64,000 nucleotides of DNA from an uncultured Dyadobacter sp. (GTDB lineage: Bacteria; Bacteroidota; Bacteroidia; Cytophagales; Spirosomataceae). The stretch spans positions 1 to 64,000 of the forward strand of contig NZ_CAMLSE010000002.1 in NCBI RefSeq assembly GCF_946482605.1, written 5' to 3'. Within the stretch, counting starts at the first letter, position 1. Each line of letters begins with the position of its first letter. Positions 1 through 10,824 of this stretch are shown piece after piece. Position numbers and translations under genes: made by a program. Under the pieces are notes generated by a model. The model did no database searches and was not told the DNA's origin. It was given only the letters and a program-made list of their open reading frames with translations.

Positions 1-2
1 GC

Positions 3-746
3 ATCGATATCTCGCACCACACATCGAACCATGCCGACGAATACACCGGGATTTCGTTTGATTATGTTATCACCGTTTGCGACAATGCGCGTGAGCAATG
101 TCCCCATTTCCCCTCTGCTGCTGAGCTGATACACCACAGCTTTTCCGACCCGGGACAGCCCGGCGAGAACCTGGTCGCTTCGTTCCGACGGGTACGGGAC
201 GAAATCAAGGCGTACAGCCGCGAATTTACCGATCAAAAAATCTCCCCGATGGCGTTCACCATACGCCCGGTCGAGCCCTGTGACTGGCCGGTAGTTCGGG
301 AGATTTACCAGCAGGGTATTGACACCGGTGAGGCAACTTATGAAACGCAGGCACCGGAAGTTAATGCTTTGAGCACTAAGTTTTTGACAGAACCGCGGCT
401 TGTAGCCGAAAGTAACGGCCGTGTCGCCGGATGGGCAATGCTGACCGCCGTTTCCAGTCGGTGTGTTTATGGAGGTGTGGCAGAAACCAGTATCTACATC
501 CATTCCGCCTACCGCCAAATGGGTGCGGGTCGCCAACTTCTAGCTACCTTGGTACCGCTTAGCGAAGAACATGGGTTCTGGACCTTGCAAGCACACGTTT
601 TCCCTGAAAATAAAGCTAGCATTGCTGTCCATGAACTAGCGGGTTTTCGGCAGGTCGGTTATCGTGAAAGGCTCGGAAAACGCGACGGTATCTGGCGCGA
701 TGTGCTGCTGCTCGAACGTCGCAGCTCAATGATAGGAAACGACTGA
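3..746 (+). CDS. ArsC-type arsenate reductase (C-terminal part) fused to GNAT acetyltransferase, 5' partial
   Basis: Reading frame 3 is open from the window edge to the stop at 746. The first ~80 residues match the C-terminal half of low-molecular-weight-phosphatase-type arsenate reductases: TVCDNAREQCPHFP, then HHSFSDPG and FRRVRDEIKAY. The catalytic N-terminal Cys loop lies off the window. Without a stop, the frame passes the Met at 249 into a complete GNAT domain of about 165 residues (IRPVEPCDWPVVREIYQQGI, SIYIHSAYRQMGAGRQLL with the acetyl-CoA loop, and ENKASIAVHELAGFRQVG). This second domain resembles phosphinothricin acetyltransferase and ArsN-type proteins, which sit in ars operons. 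The likely role is arsenate reduction plus acetylation of an arsenical or amino-acid-like toxin. A separate start at 249 is possible, but no break is visible. The fusion is seen in the sequence; the substrate is inferred. Confidence 0.8.
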   Translation: MDISHHTSNHADEYTGISFDYVITVCDNAREQCPHFPSAAELIHHSFSDPGQPGENLVASFRRVRDEIKAYSREFTDQKISPMAFTIRPVEPCDWPVVREIYQQGIDTGEATYETQAPEVNALSTKFLTEPRLVAESNGRVAGWAMLTAVSSRCVYGGVAETSIYIHSAYRQMGAGRQLLATLVPLSEEHGFWTLQAHVFPENKASIAVHELAGFRQVGYRERLGKRDGIWRDVLLLERRSSMIGND

Positions 747-750
747 TTAA

Positions 751-3171
<2,421 letters not shown>

Positions 3172-3197
3172 TCAACCATCCCAGCAAGACTTTGCCC

Positions 3198-3235
3198 GCC
3201 AGGAGCCGTTCCGAAACATCGGGATGGCTCCTGGC
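3198..3235. terminator. Bidirectional hairpin terminator between katG and treZ
   Basis: A perfect 10-bp stem pairs GCCAGGAGCC (3198-3207) with GGCTCCTGGC (3226-3235). An inner CCGA/TCGG pairing sits in the 18-base loop, and ATTTT follows on the plus strand. It lies between two convergent genes, so it probably serves both. Confidence 0.75.
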
Positions 3236-3265
3236 ATTTTGGCCTGTGCATTGTTGCACATTGCA

Positions 3266-5113
3266 CTAGTAGGAAAGGTAACTGCCTTCAAACACTGCTA
3301 CACCCGGTCCGGGGAACGCCAGAGTTCCGCCGCTTTCCACGTGTTGTTGCACGGCCCGAGCGTTGCCGGTATGCCCATTGTCATTGGCCGGTTCCAAAGA
3401 ATCAATCACCTTTGTCCAGCCGCCGTCATTTTGCGGAAATGGCATGGGCACTGTATCGTCGCCGAGGTTAAACAAGACAATAAGCTCAGTCCGGTGATCT
3501 GCGCTTCGGCGATGCAGCATCAGGCTTTTCGGGCCCGTCACGGTTACCCTGACATCGCTTTTAGTAAAATTCTGCAATGCAGGATGCTTCTTTCTCAGCG
3601 CGATCAGCCTCTGGTGCCATTGCCACATCGACGCGTGACGGCCGGCCTTACGCTGGTCCCAAAGCAGCTTCGATTGTTGAAAAGTGCTCTCCGCCTGCGG
3701 GTTTGGCGGGTCCTGCTCCCAATGGTAGTTGGCAAACTCCTCGCGACGTCCTTCCACAACTTTCCGGATCAGCTCTTCGTCGGAGTGGCTGACAAAATAA
3801 AAAAACGGCGTATCGGCTGCATACTCTTCCCCCATGAAAAGCATAGGCAGATAGGGCGATAACAGAATGGCGGCAGCGGCAATCTTTTGCCGTTCTTCAT
3901 CCACCAGCATGCTCAGCCGCTCTCCTCCTACCCGGTTACCCACCTGATCGTGGTTTTGATTGAAGACCACAAATTTTTCCCCCGACAGTCCCACCGACGA
4001 TGCACCGTGCTTCCGCTTCCGGAACTTCACATATTCCCCGCTGTGCACAAAACCGTCGGTGTAGGCCTTCGCCAACTGTTCCATCCGCCCGAAATCCTCG
4101 TAGCGCTCGCGACCTTGCTCGTCGAGCAGCACGTAAAGCGAATGGTGAAAGTCGTCGAGCCACTGGCCGTCGAACGCCCAGCCCCCGGCCTGGGGCGCCT
4201 GCACCACTTTCGGACTGTTAAGATCGCATTCCGCAAAGAGATAGAAATTGAACCGCATGCGCTGCCGCAAGTCTGCAAGCCGGTCATTGACCTTCTCCCA
4301 GAAATGCACAGCCCCATTGTCGAACATCATATGAACCGCATCCACGCGGAGACCGTCGAGATGATAATGCGCATACCAATGCAATACAGCATTACAAAAA
4401 TATGCACGCACACCATCAGACCATTCACCATCCAGGTTGACGGCATTGCCCCAGGGCGTGACATACTGATCTGTGAAATAAGGGGCAAATCTGGGCAAAT
4501 AATTACCCTCGGGACCGATATGGTTGAAAACCACATCCAGAAAAACCGCGATACCCCTGCTATGCGCCGCATCGACCAATGCTTTTAGTCTCTCCGGCCC
4601 ACCATAGCTATCCTGAACAGCATAAGGGAACACCATATCGTAGCCCCAGTTGCGATTACCTGGAAACTGTCCGACGGGCATGAGCTCGATCGCATTGACA
4701 CCAAGCGCTGCCAGCTCGTCCAGCCGGGGAATAACGGCATCGAAAGTGCCCTCCTGCGTAAACGTGCCGATGTGGATTTCGTAAAGGATGAGCTCTTTCA
4801 ACGGAATGCCGGCCCAGGCAGTGTCGGTCCAGGAAAAGGCCCCGTGATCGACCACTTCGGAAGGGCCGTGGACGCCCCCGGGCTGGAAATGGGACGCAGG
4901 ATCGGGAAAAGCTTCGCCCCCATCGGGTGCAAACAGGTAACGGGTACCGGGAGGGGTGTCGTCTCTTGTGACCCGAAAGTAACCATCGTGGTCTTTGCGC
5001 ATCGGAATGCGAATCCCGCTTTCGTGGAATACCAGATCCATCGACCCTTTTTCCGGTGCCCAGACGGAGAACCCGCATTGCCCGCCTGCATAATGAGCGC
5101 CTGTTTTATTCAT
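3266..5113 (-). CDS. treZ: Malto-oligosyltrehalose trehalohydrolase (TreZ-like, GH13)
   Basis: 615-residue GH13 enzyme expected to release trehalose from the end of malto-oligosyltrehalose in the cytoplasm (no signal peptide). An N-terminal CBM48-like beta domain (FSVWAPEKGSMDLVFH) precedes the barrel. The barrel shows ELMPVGQFPGNRNWGYD, DVVFNHIGPEGNY, GLRVDAVHMM with nucleophile D258, FAECDLN with acid/base E295, and NQNHDQVGNR with D389. This set, especially the GNRNWGYD segment, is typical of TreZ rather than glycogen branching enzyme. Its usual partner TreY is not in the window, so either the partner lies elsewhere or the substrate differs. It is divergent from the alpha-glucosidase at 5254 across 140 bases, which may hold a shared control region, though I see no clear operator there. 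Confidence 0.9.
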   Translation of the reverse strand: MNKTGAHYAGGQCGFSVWAPEKGSMDLVFHESGIRIPMRKDHDGYFRVTRDDTPPGTRYLFAPDGGEAFPDPASHFQPGGVHGPSEVVDHGAFSWTDTAWAGIPLKELILYEIHIGTFTQEGTFDAVIPRLDELAALGVNAIELMPVGQFPGNRNWGYDMVFPYAVQDSYGGPERLKALVDAAHSRGIAVFLDVVFNHIGPEGNYLPRFAPYFTDQYVTPWGNAVNLDGEWSDGVRAYFCNAVLHWYAHYHLDGLRVDAVHMMFDNGAVHFWEKVNDRLADLRQRMRFNFYLFAECDLNSPKVVQAPQAGGWAFDGQWLDDFHHSLYVLLDEQGRERYEDFGRMEQLAKAYTDGFVHSGEYVKFRKRKHGASSVGLSGEKFVVFNQNHDQVGNRVGGERLSMLVDEERQKIAAAAILLSPYLPMLFMGEEYAADTPFFYFVSHSDEELIRKVVEGRREEFANYHWEQDPPNPQAESTFQQSKLLWDQRKAGRHASMWQWHQRLIALRKKHPALQNFTKSDVRVTVTGPKSLMLHRRSADHRTELIVLFNLGDDTVPMPFPQNDGGWTKVIDSLEPANDNGHTGNARAVQQHVESGGTLAFPGPGVAVFEGSYLSY

Positions 5114-5253
5114 TTCAAAGTGTTTGCAAAAGGTATACTAACTGAATCACGCCCTGGACTTAAAAAGCATGCCATCGGAAAACACGTTCCGCAGCGCACG
5201 GTTTATCAGGCGTGATTTTTTAAACTGAACCGGAATGATCAAAAACAGACTTC

Positions 5254-6885
5254 ATGAGCATCATCAACGACATTGATCCTGATTCAAAAAAATACCTATG
5301 GTGGCAGCACGGCGTAATCTACCAGATCTACCCGCGCTCATTTCGGGACGCGAACAACGATGGCGTAGGCGACCTGAAAGGCATCATGCAGCGTCTCGAT
5401 TACCTGCAATGGCTCGGGATAGACTGCGTCTGGCTGTCGCCTGTTTATCCCTCTCCCATGGCCGATTTTGGTTACGATATTTCCGATTACCAAGGCATCC
5501 ATCCATTGTTTGGCACGATGGAAGATTTCGACGCACTCCTCGACGCGGTACATGCCCGGGGGATGAAACTGATCCTCGACCTGGTGCCCAACCACACTTC
5601 CGATCAGCACCCGTGGTTCCTGGAATCCCGGTCGTCGCGGGACAGCCCGAAGCGGGACTGGTACATCTGGCATGATGGGAAAGAGCATGGAGAGCTGCCG
5701 AACAACTGGCTTAGCGTATTTGGCGGATATGCCTGGGAGTGGGACGAAACGACCCGGCAATATTACTATCATGCTTTTTTGAAGGAACAACCCGACCTGA
5801 ACTGGCGCAACCCGGAAGTCCAGGCAGCCATGATGGATGTCATGCGATTCTGGCTGGACAAAGGAGTGGACGGCTTTCGCGTCGATGTAATGTGGCATAT
5901 GGTCAAGGACCAGCAACTTCGCAACAACCCTGCCGTGCCGGATTCGCCCTTCGATCAGAAGGACCTCATCTACGAATCGCTCGATCCCGTGTATTCGACC
6001 GATCAGCCGGAGGTACACGAGATCGTTCGCATGATGCGTGAACTCACCAATCAGTATTCCGAACGGGTGCTGATCGGTGAAATTTATCTGCCGATCCATA
6101 AACTGGTCACCTACTATGGGGCCAATAGCAGCGGAGCCCATCTCCCATTCAACTTCCAGCTGCTGACTTTGCCCTGGGACGCCAGGCAAATCGCCCGGGC
6201 AGTGGACGAATATGAGGGAGCATTGCCTGCGGACGGCTGGCCCAACTGGGTACTGGGTAATCACGACCAGCCGCGCGTGTCGAGCCGGGTCGGGCGCGAG
6301 CAGGCGTGGGTGGCGGCTATGCTCCTGCTGACCTTGCGGGGTACGCCCACGATTTATTACGGGGACGAGATCGGGATGCGCGATGTACCCATTCCCATGG
6401 ACGAGATCGTCGACCCGCAGGGCCTCAACATGCCCGAGCGCAACATCAGCCGCGATCCGTCCCGCACGCCCATGCAGTGGGACGCCGGGGCTTATGCCGG
6501 GTTCTCCGAAGTGCGCCCGTGGCTCAGGTTGCCCCATAGTTTCAAGCGGATCAATGTGGAACGGCAACGTGAGGACCCGAACTCAATGCTTGCATTCTAT
6601 CATACGCTGATTGCGCTGCGCAAGCGCGAACCGGCCTTGCAAACCGGTAAATACACGCCTGTTTTCTCTGATCACCAGATCGTGGCATTCATCCGCGAAA
6701 ACGACCTCGACCGGTTTCTGGTCATCCTCAATCTGAGTCACAGGCCTGCATATCTCCGGCCGGGGCAGGATCAATTTCGCGGAGAAATCATCGTAAGTAC
6801 CGAAGTAGAGCGCATTGGTTTACGCATAGAAAATAACCTGCTGCTCAGCGGAGACGAGGGCCTGATCGCCAGGCTCGAAAACTAA
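5254..6885 (+). CDS. Alpha-glucosidase family GH13
   Basis: 543-residue GH13 alpha-glucosidase or oligo-1,6-glucosidase, probably cytoplasmic, hydrolysing maltose or short malto-oligosaccharides to glucose. The N-terminus has the classic WWQHGVIYQIYPRSF and NNDGVGDLKGI motifs. The catalytic residues are D211 (GFRVDVMW), E276 (IGEIYL) and D338 (NHDQPR). The segment MDEIVDPQGLNMPERN followed by SRTPMQWD is typical of bacterial maltases of this group. Together with the divergent trehalohydrolase it suggests a small alpha-glucan or trehalose metabolism locus. Substrate linkage cannot be read from the sequence; trehalose synthase is less likely because its N-terminal motif is absent. Confidence 0.88.
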   Translation: MSIINDIDPDSKKYLWWQHGVIYQIYPRSFRDANNDGVGDLKGIMQRLDYLQWLGIDCVWLSPVYPSPMADFGYDISDYQGIHPLFGTMEDFDALLDAVHARGMKLILDLVPNHTSDQHPWFLESRSSRDSPKRDWYIWHDGKEHGELPNNWLSVFGGYAWEWDETTRQYYYHAFLKEQPDLNWRNPEVQAAMMDVMRFWLDKGVDGFRVDVMWHMVKDQQLRNNPAVPDSPFDQKDLIYESLDPVYSTDQPEVHEIVRMMRELTNQYSERVLIGEIYLPIHKLVTYYGANSSGAHLPFNFQLLTLPWDARQIARAVDEYEGALPADGWPNWVLGNHDQPRVSSRVGREQAWVAAMLLLTLRGTPTIYYGDEIGMRDVPIPMDEIVDPQGLNMPERNISRDPSRTPMQWDAGAYAGFSEVRPWLRLPHSFKRINVERQREDPNSMLAFYHTLIALRKREPALQTGKYTPVFSDHQIVAFIRENDLDRFLVILNLSHRPAYLRPGQDQFRGEIIVSTEVERIGLRIENNLLLSGDEGLIARLEN

Positions 6886-6941
6886 CCCTGACGGTAATTA
6901 TTGCTGCTTTTAACAAAACCCATCAATCAGATATTTAGAAA

Positions 6942-7640
6942 ATGAACGAAACAGACGGTTGGAGAAAAATATTGATGCATGACCTTCCGTATTCCTTTCT
7001 GCTGGAAGTCGTATTGCGGACAGTGATCATGTTCGTGGTAATTCTGCTCGCGCTTCGTGCATCCGGCAAGCGCGGGATCAGGCAGTTATCCATATTCGAG
7101 CTGGTCCTGATCATCGGGCTAGGCTCGGCGGCAGGAGACCCGATGTTCTACGAAGATGTAGGCATTCTGCCCGCATTCGTCGTGTTCCTGGTTGTGATTA
7201 CACTCTATATTACCGTAACCAGGCTCACAGACAGGTTCGAGAAGCTGGAAAAATTATTGGAAGGAGAGGCTCTGAATGTGATCAGGGACGGGCGTATGCA
7301 AATGGACGCTTTCGCGGAATCCGGCCTCTCGCGGGACGAGTTCTTCGCCGAACTGCGGCTTCGTAATGTAGAACACCTGGGACAGGTCAAAACGGTATTG
7401 ATCGAAACTTCGGGCGAATTCAGTATCCTGTTCTATGATGAAGACGATGTGCGCTATGGATTACCAATCTTCCCCGACGAGCTGAAAAACGAGGCAGTCG
7501 CTACGAGCGGACGAGGCCCGCATTCCTGCGTGAAATGCGGGTATACCACCGGGTCCCATGAAACAGCCGCATCCGCTCATTGCCCCGAATGTGAGGAAAG
7601 CGGGTGGATCGACGCGAAAAACGGCAAACGTATCGCCTGA
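6942..7640 (+). CDS. DUF421 (YetF-like) membrane protein with C-terminal zinc-ribbon-like tail
   Basis: 232 residues. Three hydrophobic segments lie near the N-terminus (about residues 18-42, 50-68 and 77-95), and the KRGIRQLSIFELVLIIGLGS region marks the YetF/DUF421 family, whose function is poorly known. A soluble alpha/beta domain follows, with GEALNVIRDG and ELRLRNVEHLGQVKTVLIE. The last 40 residues add two CxxC pairs, C196/C199 and C214/C217, spaced like a zinc ribbon. That tail is not part of the usual family core. The gene follows the alpha-glucosidase by 56 bases on the same strand and may be co-transcribed. Confidence 0.85.
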   Translation: MNETDGWRKILMHDLPYSFLLEVVLRTVIMFVVILLALRASGKRGIRQLSIFELVLIIGLGSAAGDPMFYEDVGILPAFVVFLVVITLYITVTRLTDRFEKLEKLLEGEALNVIRDGRMQMDAFAESGLSRDEFFAELRLRNVEHLGQVKTVLIETSGEFSILFYDEDDVRYGLPIFPDELKNEAVATSGRGPHSCVKCGYTTGSHETAASAHCPECEESGWIDAKNGKRIA

Positions 7641-7687
7641 CTTACGCAGCGCTGTGGGGAATCAGTATTCCGGCAGCGCCGCGTAAG
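7641..7687. terminator. Hairpin between DUF421 gene and Gfo/Idh gene
   Basis: CTTACGCAGCGCTG (7641-7654) pairs with CAGCGCCGCGTAAG (7674-7687) with one mismatch, 14 positions in all. The right arm overlaps the 3' end of the minus-strand oxidoreductase gene. It is a likely bidirectional terminator for the convergent pair, although it has no long T-tract. Confidence 0.5.
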
Positions 7688-8696
7688 CGTCGAGATGCAG
7701 CTCTACCCGCTCACCACTCCGGGCTGATTCGTAAGTGGCCGTGATGATCTCCATATCCCTGATCCCCATTTCGAGGGGTACACGCGTATCGGAACCGTTG
7801 CGAATGCATTGCGCAAAATCATCCATTTGCTTTGCCTGTTGCTTAACCGGAGGAAAATGCATTTCGCCCAGCGAAGTTTTTCCTTTCAGGTCGCCATACT
7901 CGTAGGCCGGATCCAGTTCAAACCAACCGTCGCCGGCCTCTGCCCGCATCAGGCTCTGTTTTTTTACATAACTGGTTTCGCAAACCGCAGTCGCCCCGTC
8001 TTCAAAGAACATCGTCCATTCCACACCTTCGGGCACTTCGTTGAACCGCTCCGGGTTGGTTTTCGGTGCAAATCTGGCCTCCACGGCCACGGGGAGCTTG
8101 CCGGTAATGTAAATGGCGGCCTGAATGCAGTAGATTCCATTGTTCATCAAAGGACCGCCACCGGAACGCTCGACGTCAATGCGCCAGGCACTGTCGTCAT
8201 CCACTTCCATACTGTTTCTAAGCACCAGCTTCCGTACAGGGCCGAAGACTTCCTGTTGTCCGAGCCTCATCGCCTCCATATGATAAGGGTCAAAATGCAG
8301 CCGGTAGCCCATCGAGAACCGTACCCCGGCGTCCCCGACCGCTTCCTGGATACGGCGGCATTCATCCAGATCCATGGCCAGCGGCTTTTCACAAATGATG
8401 TGCTTTCGCGCGCGAGTCGCACGAATGCAGTATTCTGCGTGCATCGAATTAGGGAGCGTAATGTAGACGATGTCAATGTCGGGATTCTTCACGATCTGAT
8501 CAAAGTTATCGTAGGAATAGAGGGCCCGGCTTTCGAGCCCCGCTTCCTTTCCCCAATGATCCAGTTTCTCCACATCTCCGCTTACCAGTCCCGCCAAGTA
8601 ACAATGTTCTGTTTCCTGAAGGGAGGGGATCAGCTCTCCGATGGCGTACTCCCCCAGTCCGACCAGGGCAACACCCAATTTCTTTTTCTTTTCCAT
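7662..8696 (-). CDS. Gfo/Idh/MocA family oxidoreductase
   Basis: 344-residue NAD(P)-dependent sugar or polyol dehydrogenase of the glucose-fructose oxidoreductase family. The N-terminal Rossmann fold starts with GVALVGLGEYAIGELIPSL, followed by DIDIVYITLPNSMHAEY and the family signature EKPLAMDLDE with the conserved Lys. The C-terminal alpha/beta domain runs from MGYRLHFDPYHMEAMRL onward and carries GGGPLMNNGIYCIQA, resembling the active-site region of the GFOR group. There is no signal peptide, so it is not the Tat-exported periplasmic type. It is a single gene, convergent with DUF421. The exact sugar substrate cannot be assigned. Confidence 0.9.
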   Translation of the reverse strand: MEKKKKLGVALVGLGEYAIGELIPSLQETEHCYLAGLVSGDVEKLDHWGKEAGLESRALYSYDNFDQIVKNPDIDIVYITLPNSMHAEYCIRATRARKHIICEKPLAMDLDECRRIQEAVGDAGVRFSMGYRLHFDPYHMEAMRLGQQEVFGPVRKLVLRNSMEVDDDSAWRIDVERSGGGPLMNNGIYCIQAAIYITGKLPVAVEARFAPKTNPERFNEVPEGVEWTMFFEDGATAVCETSYVKKQSLMRAEAGDGWFELDPAYEYGDLKGKTSLGEMHFPPVKQQAKQMDDFAQCIRNGSDTRVPLEMGIRDMEIITATYESARSGERVELHLDAYAALPEY

Positions 8697-8917
8697 GACA
8701 ATTTATTCTAAAACCACACCGGCATCAGGTAAGGCATTGCATACCACGCACGGCGGCCGGGACTGTGAAAATAAATGTGCCAGCGGTGCCGGTTGTCCCA
8801 TTTGCCTGAAAGCGGCGTGGATTATGTCCAGGACCTTCCCGTTTCAAACACATATTCAACCCTGCCAATCCCTGGTTCAATTTTTTCAATAAAACCCTCA
8901 AAAAAACATCGACATCT

Positions 8918-9355
8918 ATGAAACCTGAAATGAGAAACATCCTGGGCGGAATCAGCGGAGCCGTCGTACTGAACCTGATACACGAAGCCGCCAAACGTGT
9001 TTACCATAAAGCTCCCCAAATCGATCAGCTGGGAGAGGAAGCCCTCAGCAAAACCGTTGAAGCGGTAGGTCTGGAGGCACCTACCGGGCAAACCCTCACC
9101 GTCACCACGCTTGCCGCGGACCTTGCCAGCAATGCCGGGTACTACGCGATGATCGGGAAAGGCGACCGGGAAACCATTCTGTGGAGAGGCGCAGGTTACG
9201 GGCTGATGGCCGGCCTGGGCGCGATCGGACTGGCGAAACCGCTGGGGCTCGACGAGACGCCGGTTGCTAAAACCGAGGAAACCAAACTGCTCACCGTGGC
9301 CTGGTATGTGCTGGGCGGAGTGGCAGCCGCATTAGTGATCAGAAACCTGAAATAA
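8918..9355 (+). CDS. Conserved hypothetical small membrane protein
   Basis: 145 residues, family not recognised. An N-terminal hydrophobic stretch (ILGGISGAVVLNLIHEA) is followed by a soluble part with several Ala/Gly-rich helices (YGLMAGLGAIGLAKPL). The C-terminus is hydrophobic (VAWYVLGGVAAALVIRN) and probably spans the membrane. Start chosen at the Met at 8918; a second in-frame Met at 8930 is also possible. It stands alone on the plus strand after a 221-base gap in which I see no gene. A weak GC-rich stem (9396-9402 with 9409-9415) follows the stop. Confidence 0.7.
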   Translation: MKPEMRNILGGISGAVVLNLIHEAAKRVYHKAPQIDQLGEEALSKTVEAVGLEAPTGQTLTVTTLAADLASNAGYYAMIGKGDRETILWRGAGYGLMAGLGAIGLAKPLGLDETPVAKTEETKLLTVAWYVLGGVAAALVIRNLK

Positions 9356-9438
9356 CATCCCCATTCTTAAGGGGATCAATCGTCCAACACAGCAGGCCGG
9401 GGATCTGCCCCCGGCTTCTGCATGAACCCAAACACCCA

Positions 9439-9918
9439 ATGGAAAACGTTACCGAAATCATGATTCACGCGGCCAGACTGGGCGAAGCAGCTGTTTTAAC
9501 GGAGCTCATCACCCGCGGAAGCGACGTAAATATATCTGACACAAAGGGCTACACCCCGTTGATCATTGCCTGCTACAACAATCGGTATGAGGCCGCGACC
9601 GTGCTGCTCAATGCCGGGGCCGACGTAAATGCCGCTGACCTGGGTGGCAATACCGCGCTGATGGGTGTCGCTTTTAAAGGCTATACCGACATAGCGCGAC
9701 TGCTCATCATGCACGGCGCTGACCTTGACCGGCAACACGGCAACGGAGGCACTGCGCTGATGTTTGCGGTACTATTCGGACGAAATGAAATGGTACATCT
9801 GTTGCTGGAAAACGGAGCCAACCTGACCATACGGGATTCGCGTGGCTACACCGCCCTTGATCACGCCACCCAGCAGGGCAACGACGAAGCTGTTAATTTG
9901 CTGGCGCACGAAGCGTAG
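9439..9918 (+). CDS. Ankyrin-repeat protein
   Basis: 159 residues made almost wholly of ankyrin repeats of about 33 residues. Clear consensus pieces are KGYTPLIIACYNNRYEAATV, LLNAGADVNAADLGGNTALM, LLIMHGADLDRQHGNGGTAL and LLENGANLTIRDSRGYTALD, making four to five units. There is no signal peptide. Small single-domain ankyrin proteins in bacteria usually act as protein-binding partners; some are encoded beside catalase genes, but katG here is more than 6 kb away. The partner is unknown. It is convergent with the DsbA-like gene, separated by 27 bases. Confidence 0.9.
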   Translation: MENVTEIMIHAARLGEAAVLTELITRGSDVNISDTKGYTPLIIACYNNRYEAATVLLNAGADVNAADLGGNTALMGVAFKGYTDIARLLIMHGADLDRQHGNGGTALMFAVLFGRNEMVHLLLENGANLTIRDSRGYTALDHATQQGNDEAVNLLAHEA

Positions 9919-9945
9919 GTTTTTGGAGAGCAAACTTCCCGCCAA

Positions 9946-10551
9946 TCAGAACACCGGCGGCCGCAGATCGGCGCCGGTTAACAACTTTCGGATTGCCGTC
10001 ACCAGCTTTTCATAAGTAGCCTGGCCAGCGATCTTTATTCCCTTCCCTGCCACGGTCAGTGTGAGTGTCGGAAAACGGTCGATCCTGTTGCAATATGCTT
10101 TCTGTACATCGGCATGTAAAGCCTGCCGGGTAGCGCGCGTATCGAAGTCCTTCCCGAATCGGTGAAAATCAAACTCGCCGCGGTAGTACTTGCTGATTTC
10201 ACGGGCCAATTCGGCCAGCACACTGGGTTGAAGTATGTCACGCTGCTCGGCCATCGCTGCTTTTCGCAACCGTCCCAGGTACAGATCCGCCGCAACAGAT
10301 GATTGCAAACCGGCCGCCTTTACAGCCAGGCAGGTAACGTAAGCCGGGAATGCGCCTTTTTCCGGCGACTGAGCTGGGTCCGATGCATTACCTGCCATAC
10401 AAAATTGGGTACTGATGTATGGGCCGAATGTCCCGACAAAACGCTGCCAGTCGGCCTGCATGGCCCAGCTGACCGGGCACAATGGGTGCGTGTAGTAGAC
10501 GATTTTTACGACTTGGGAATATGGGTCCTGGGTGTACATCCGGTTGATCAC
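9946..10551 (-). CDS. DsbA-family thioredoxin-fold protein with a single active-site Cys
   Basis: 201 residues. The N-terminal strand-loop VKIVYYTHPLCPVSWAMQAD corresponds to the thioredoxin-fold active site, but the motif reads C-P-V-S instead of CxxC, leaving one Cys. The insert and C-terminal part (FDTRATRQALHADVQKAYCN, then RFPTLTLTVAGKGIKI with the cis-Pro after RF) follow the DsbA/FrnE/SpxH pattern. There is no signal peptide, so it is probably cytoplasmic. It could be a SpxH-like adaptor or a mono-thiol reductase rather than a disulfide oxidase. Start at 10551 or at the Met at 10539. The following 273 bases (10552-10824) show no convincing gene. Confidence 0.7.
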   Translation of the reverse strand: MINRMYTQDPYSQVVKIVYYTHPLCPVSWAMQADWQRFVGTFGPYISTQFCMAGNASDPAQSPEKGAFPAYVTCLAVKAAGLQSSVAADLYLGRLRKAAMAEQRDILQPSVLAELAREISKYYRGEFDFHRFGKDFDTRATRQALHADVQKAYCNRIDRFPTLTLTVAGKGIKIAGQATYEKLVTAIRKLLTGADLRPPVF

Positions 10552-10824
10552 TTTTAAGTGGTGCCGCTGTGGCGGCGCTGTTACTTTACTGTGATTTCGG
10601 GGGTCCCGTGACCGGCATTGATCGCCGGCAGATCAGACATTCATTAAAAATCCGTGCCCGTCCGAAGGCCGGTGTCACTGTAACCGTTTTAGGCCGGGCT
10701 TCGCCTCTCCGGCACCGGACGATCCGGACGAAGGATTACGTTTTCCGAAAACCGGCAAGTTCTTGCTCACTGTGAGGCAGACTACGCAGAATCGGCTTTG
10801 AAGCTTTACTGCAATGCCCACACA

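Noticed and set aside
5338..6567. Long minus-strand frame of 409 codons opposite the alpha-glucosidase gene
   Set aside because: Antisense shadow of a gene with intact GH13 catalytic motifs; no recognisable domain in the translation.
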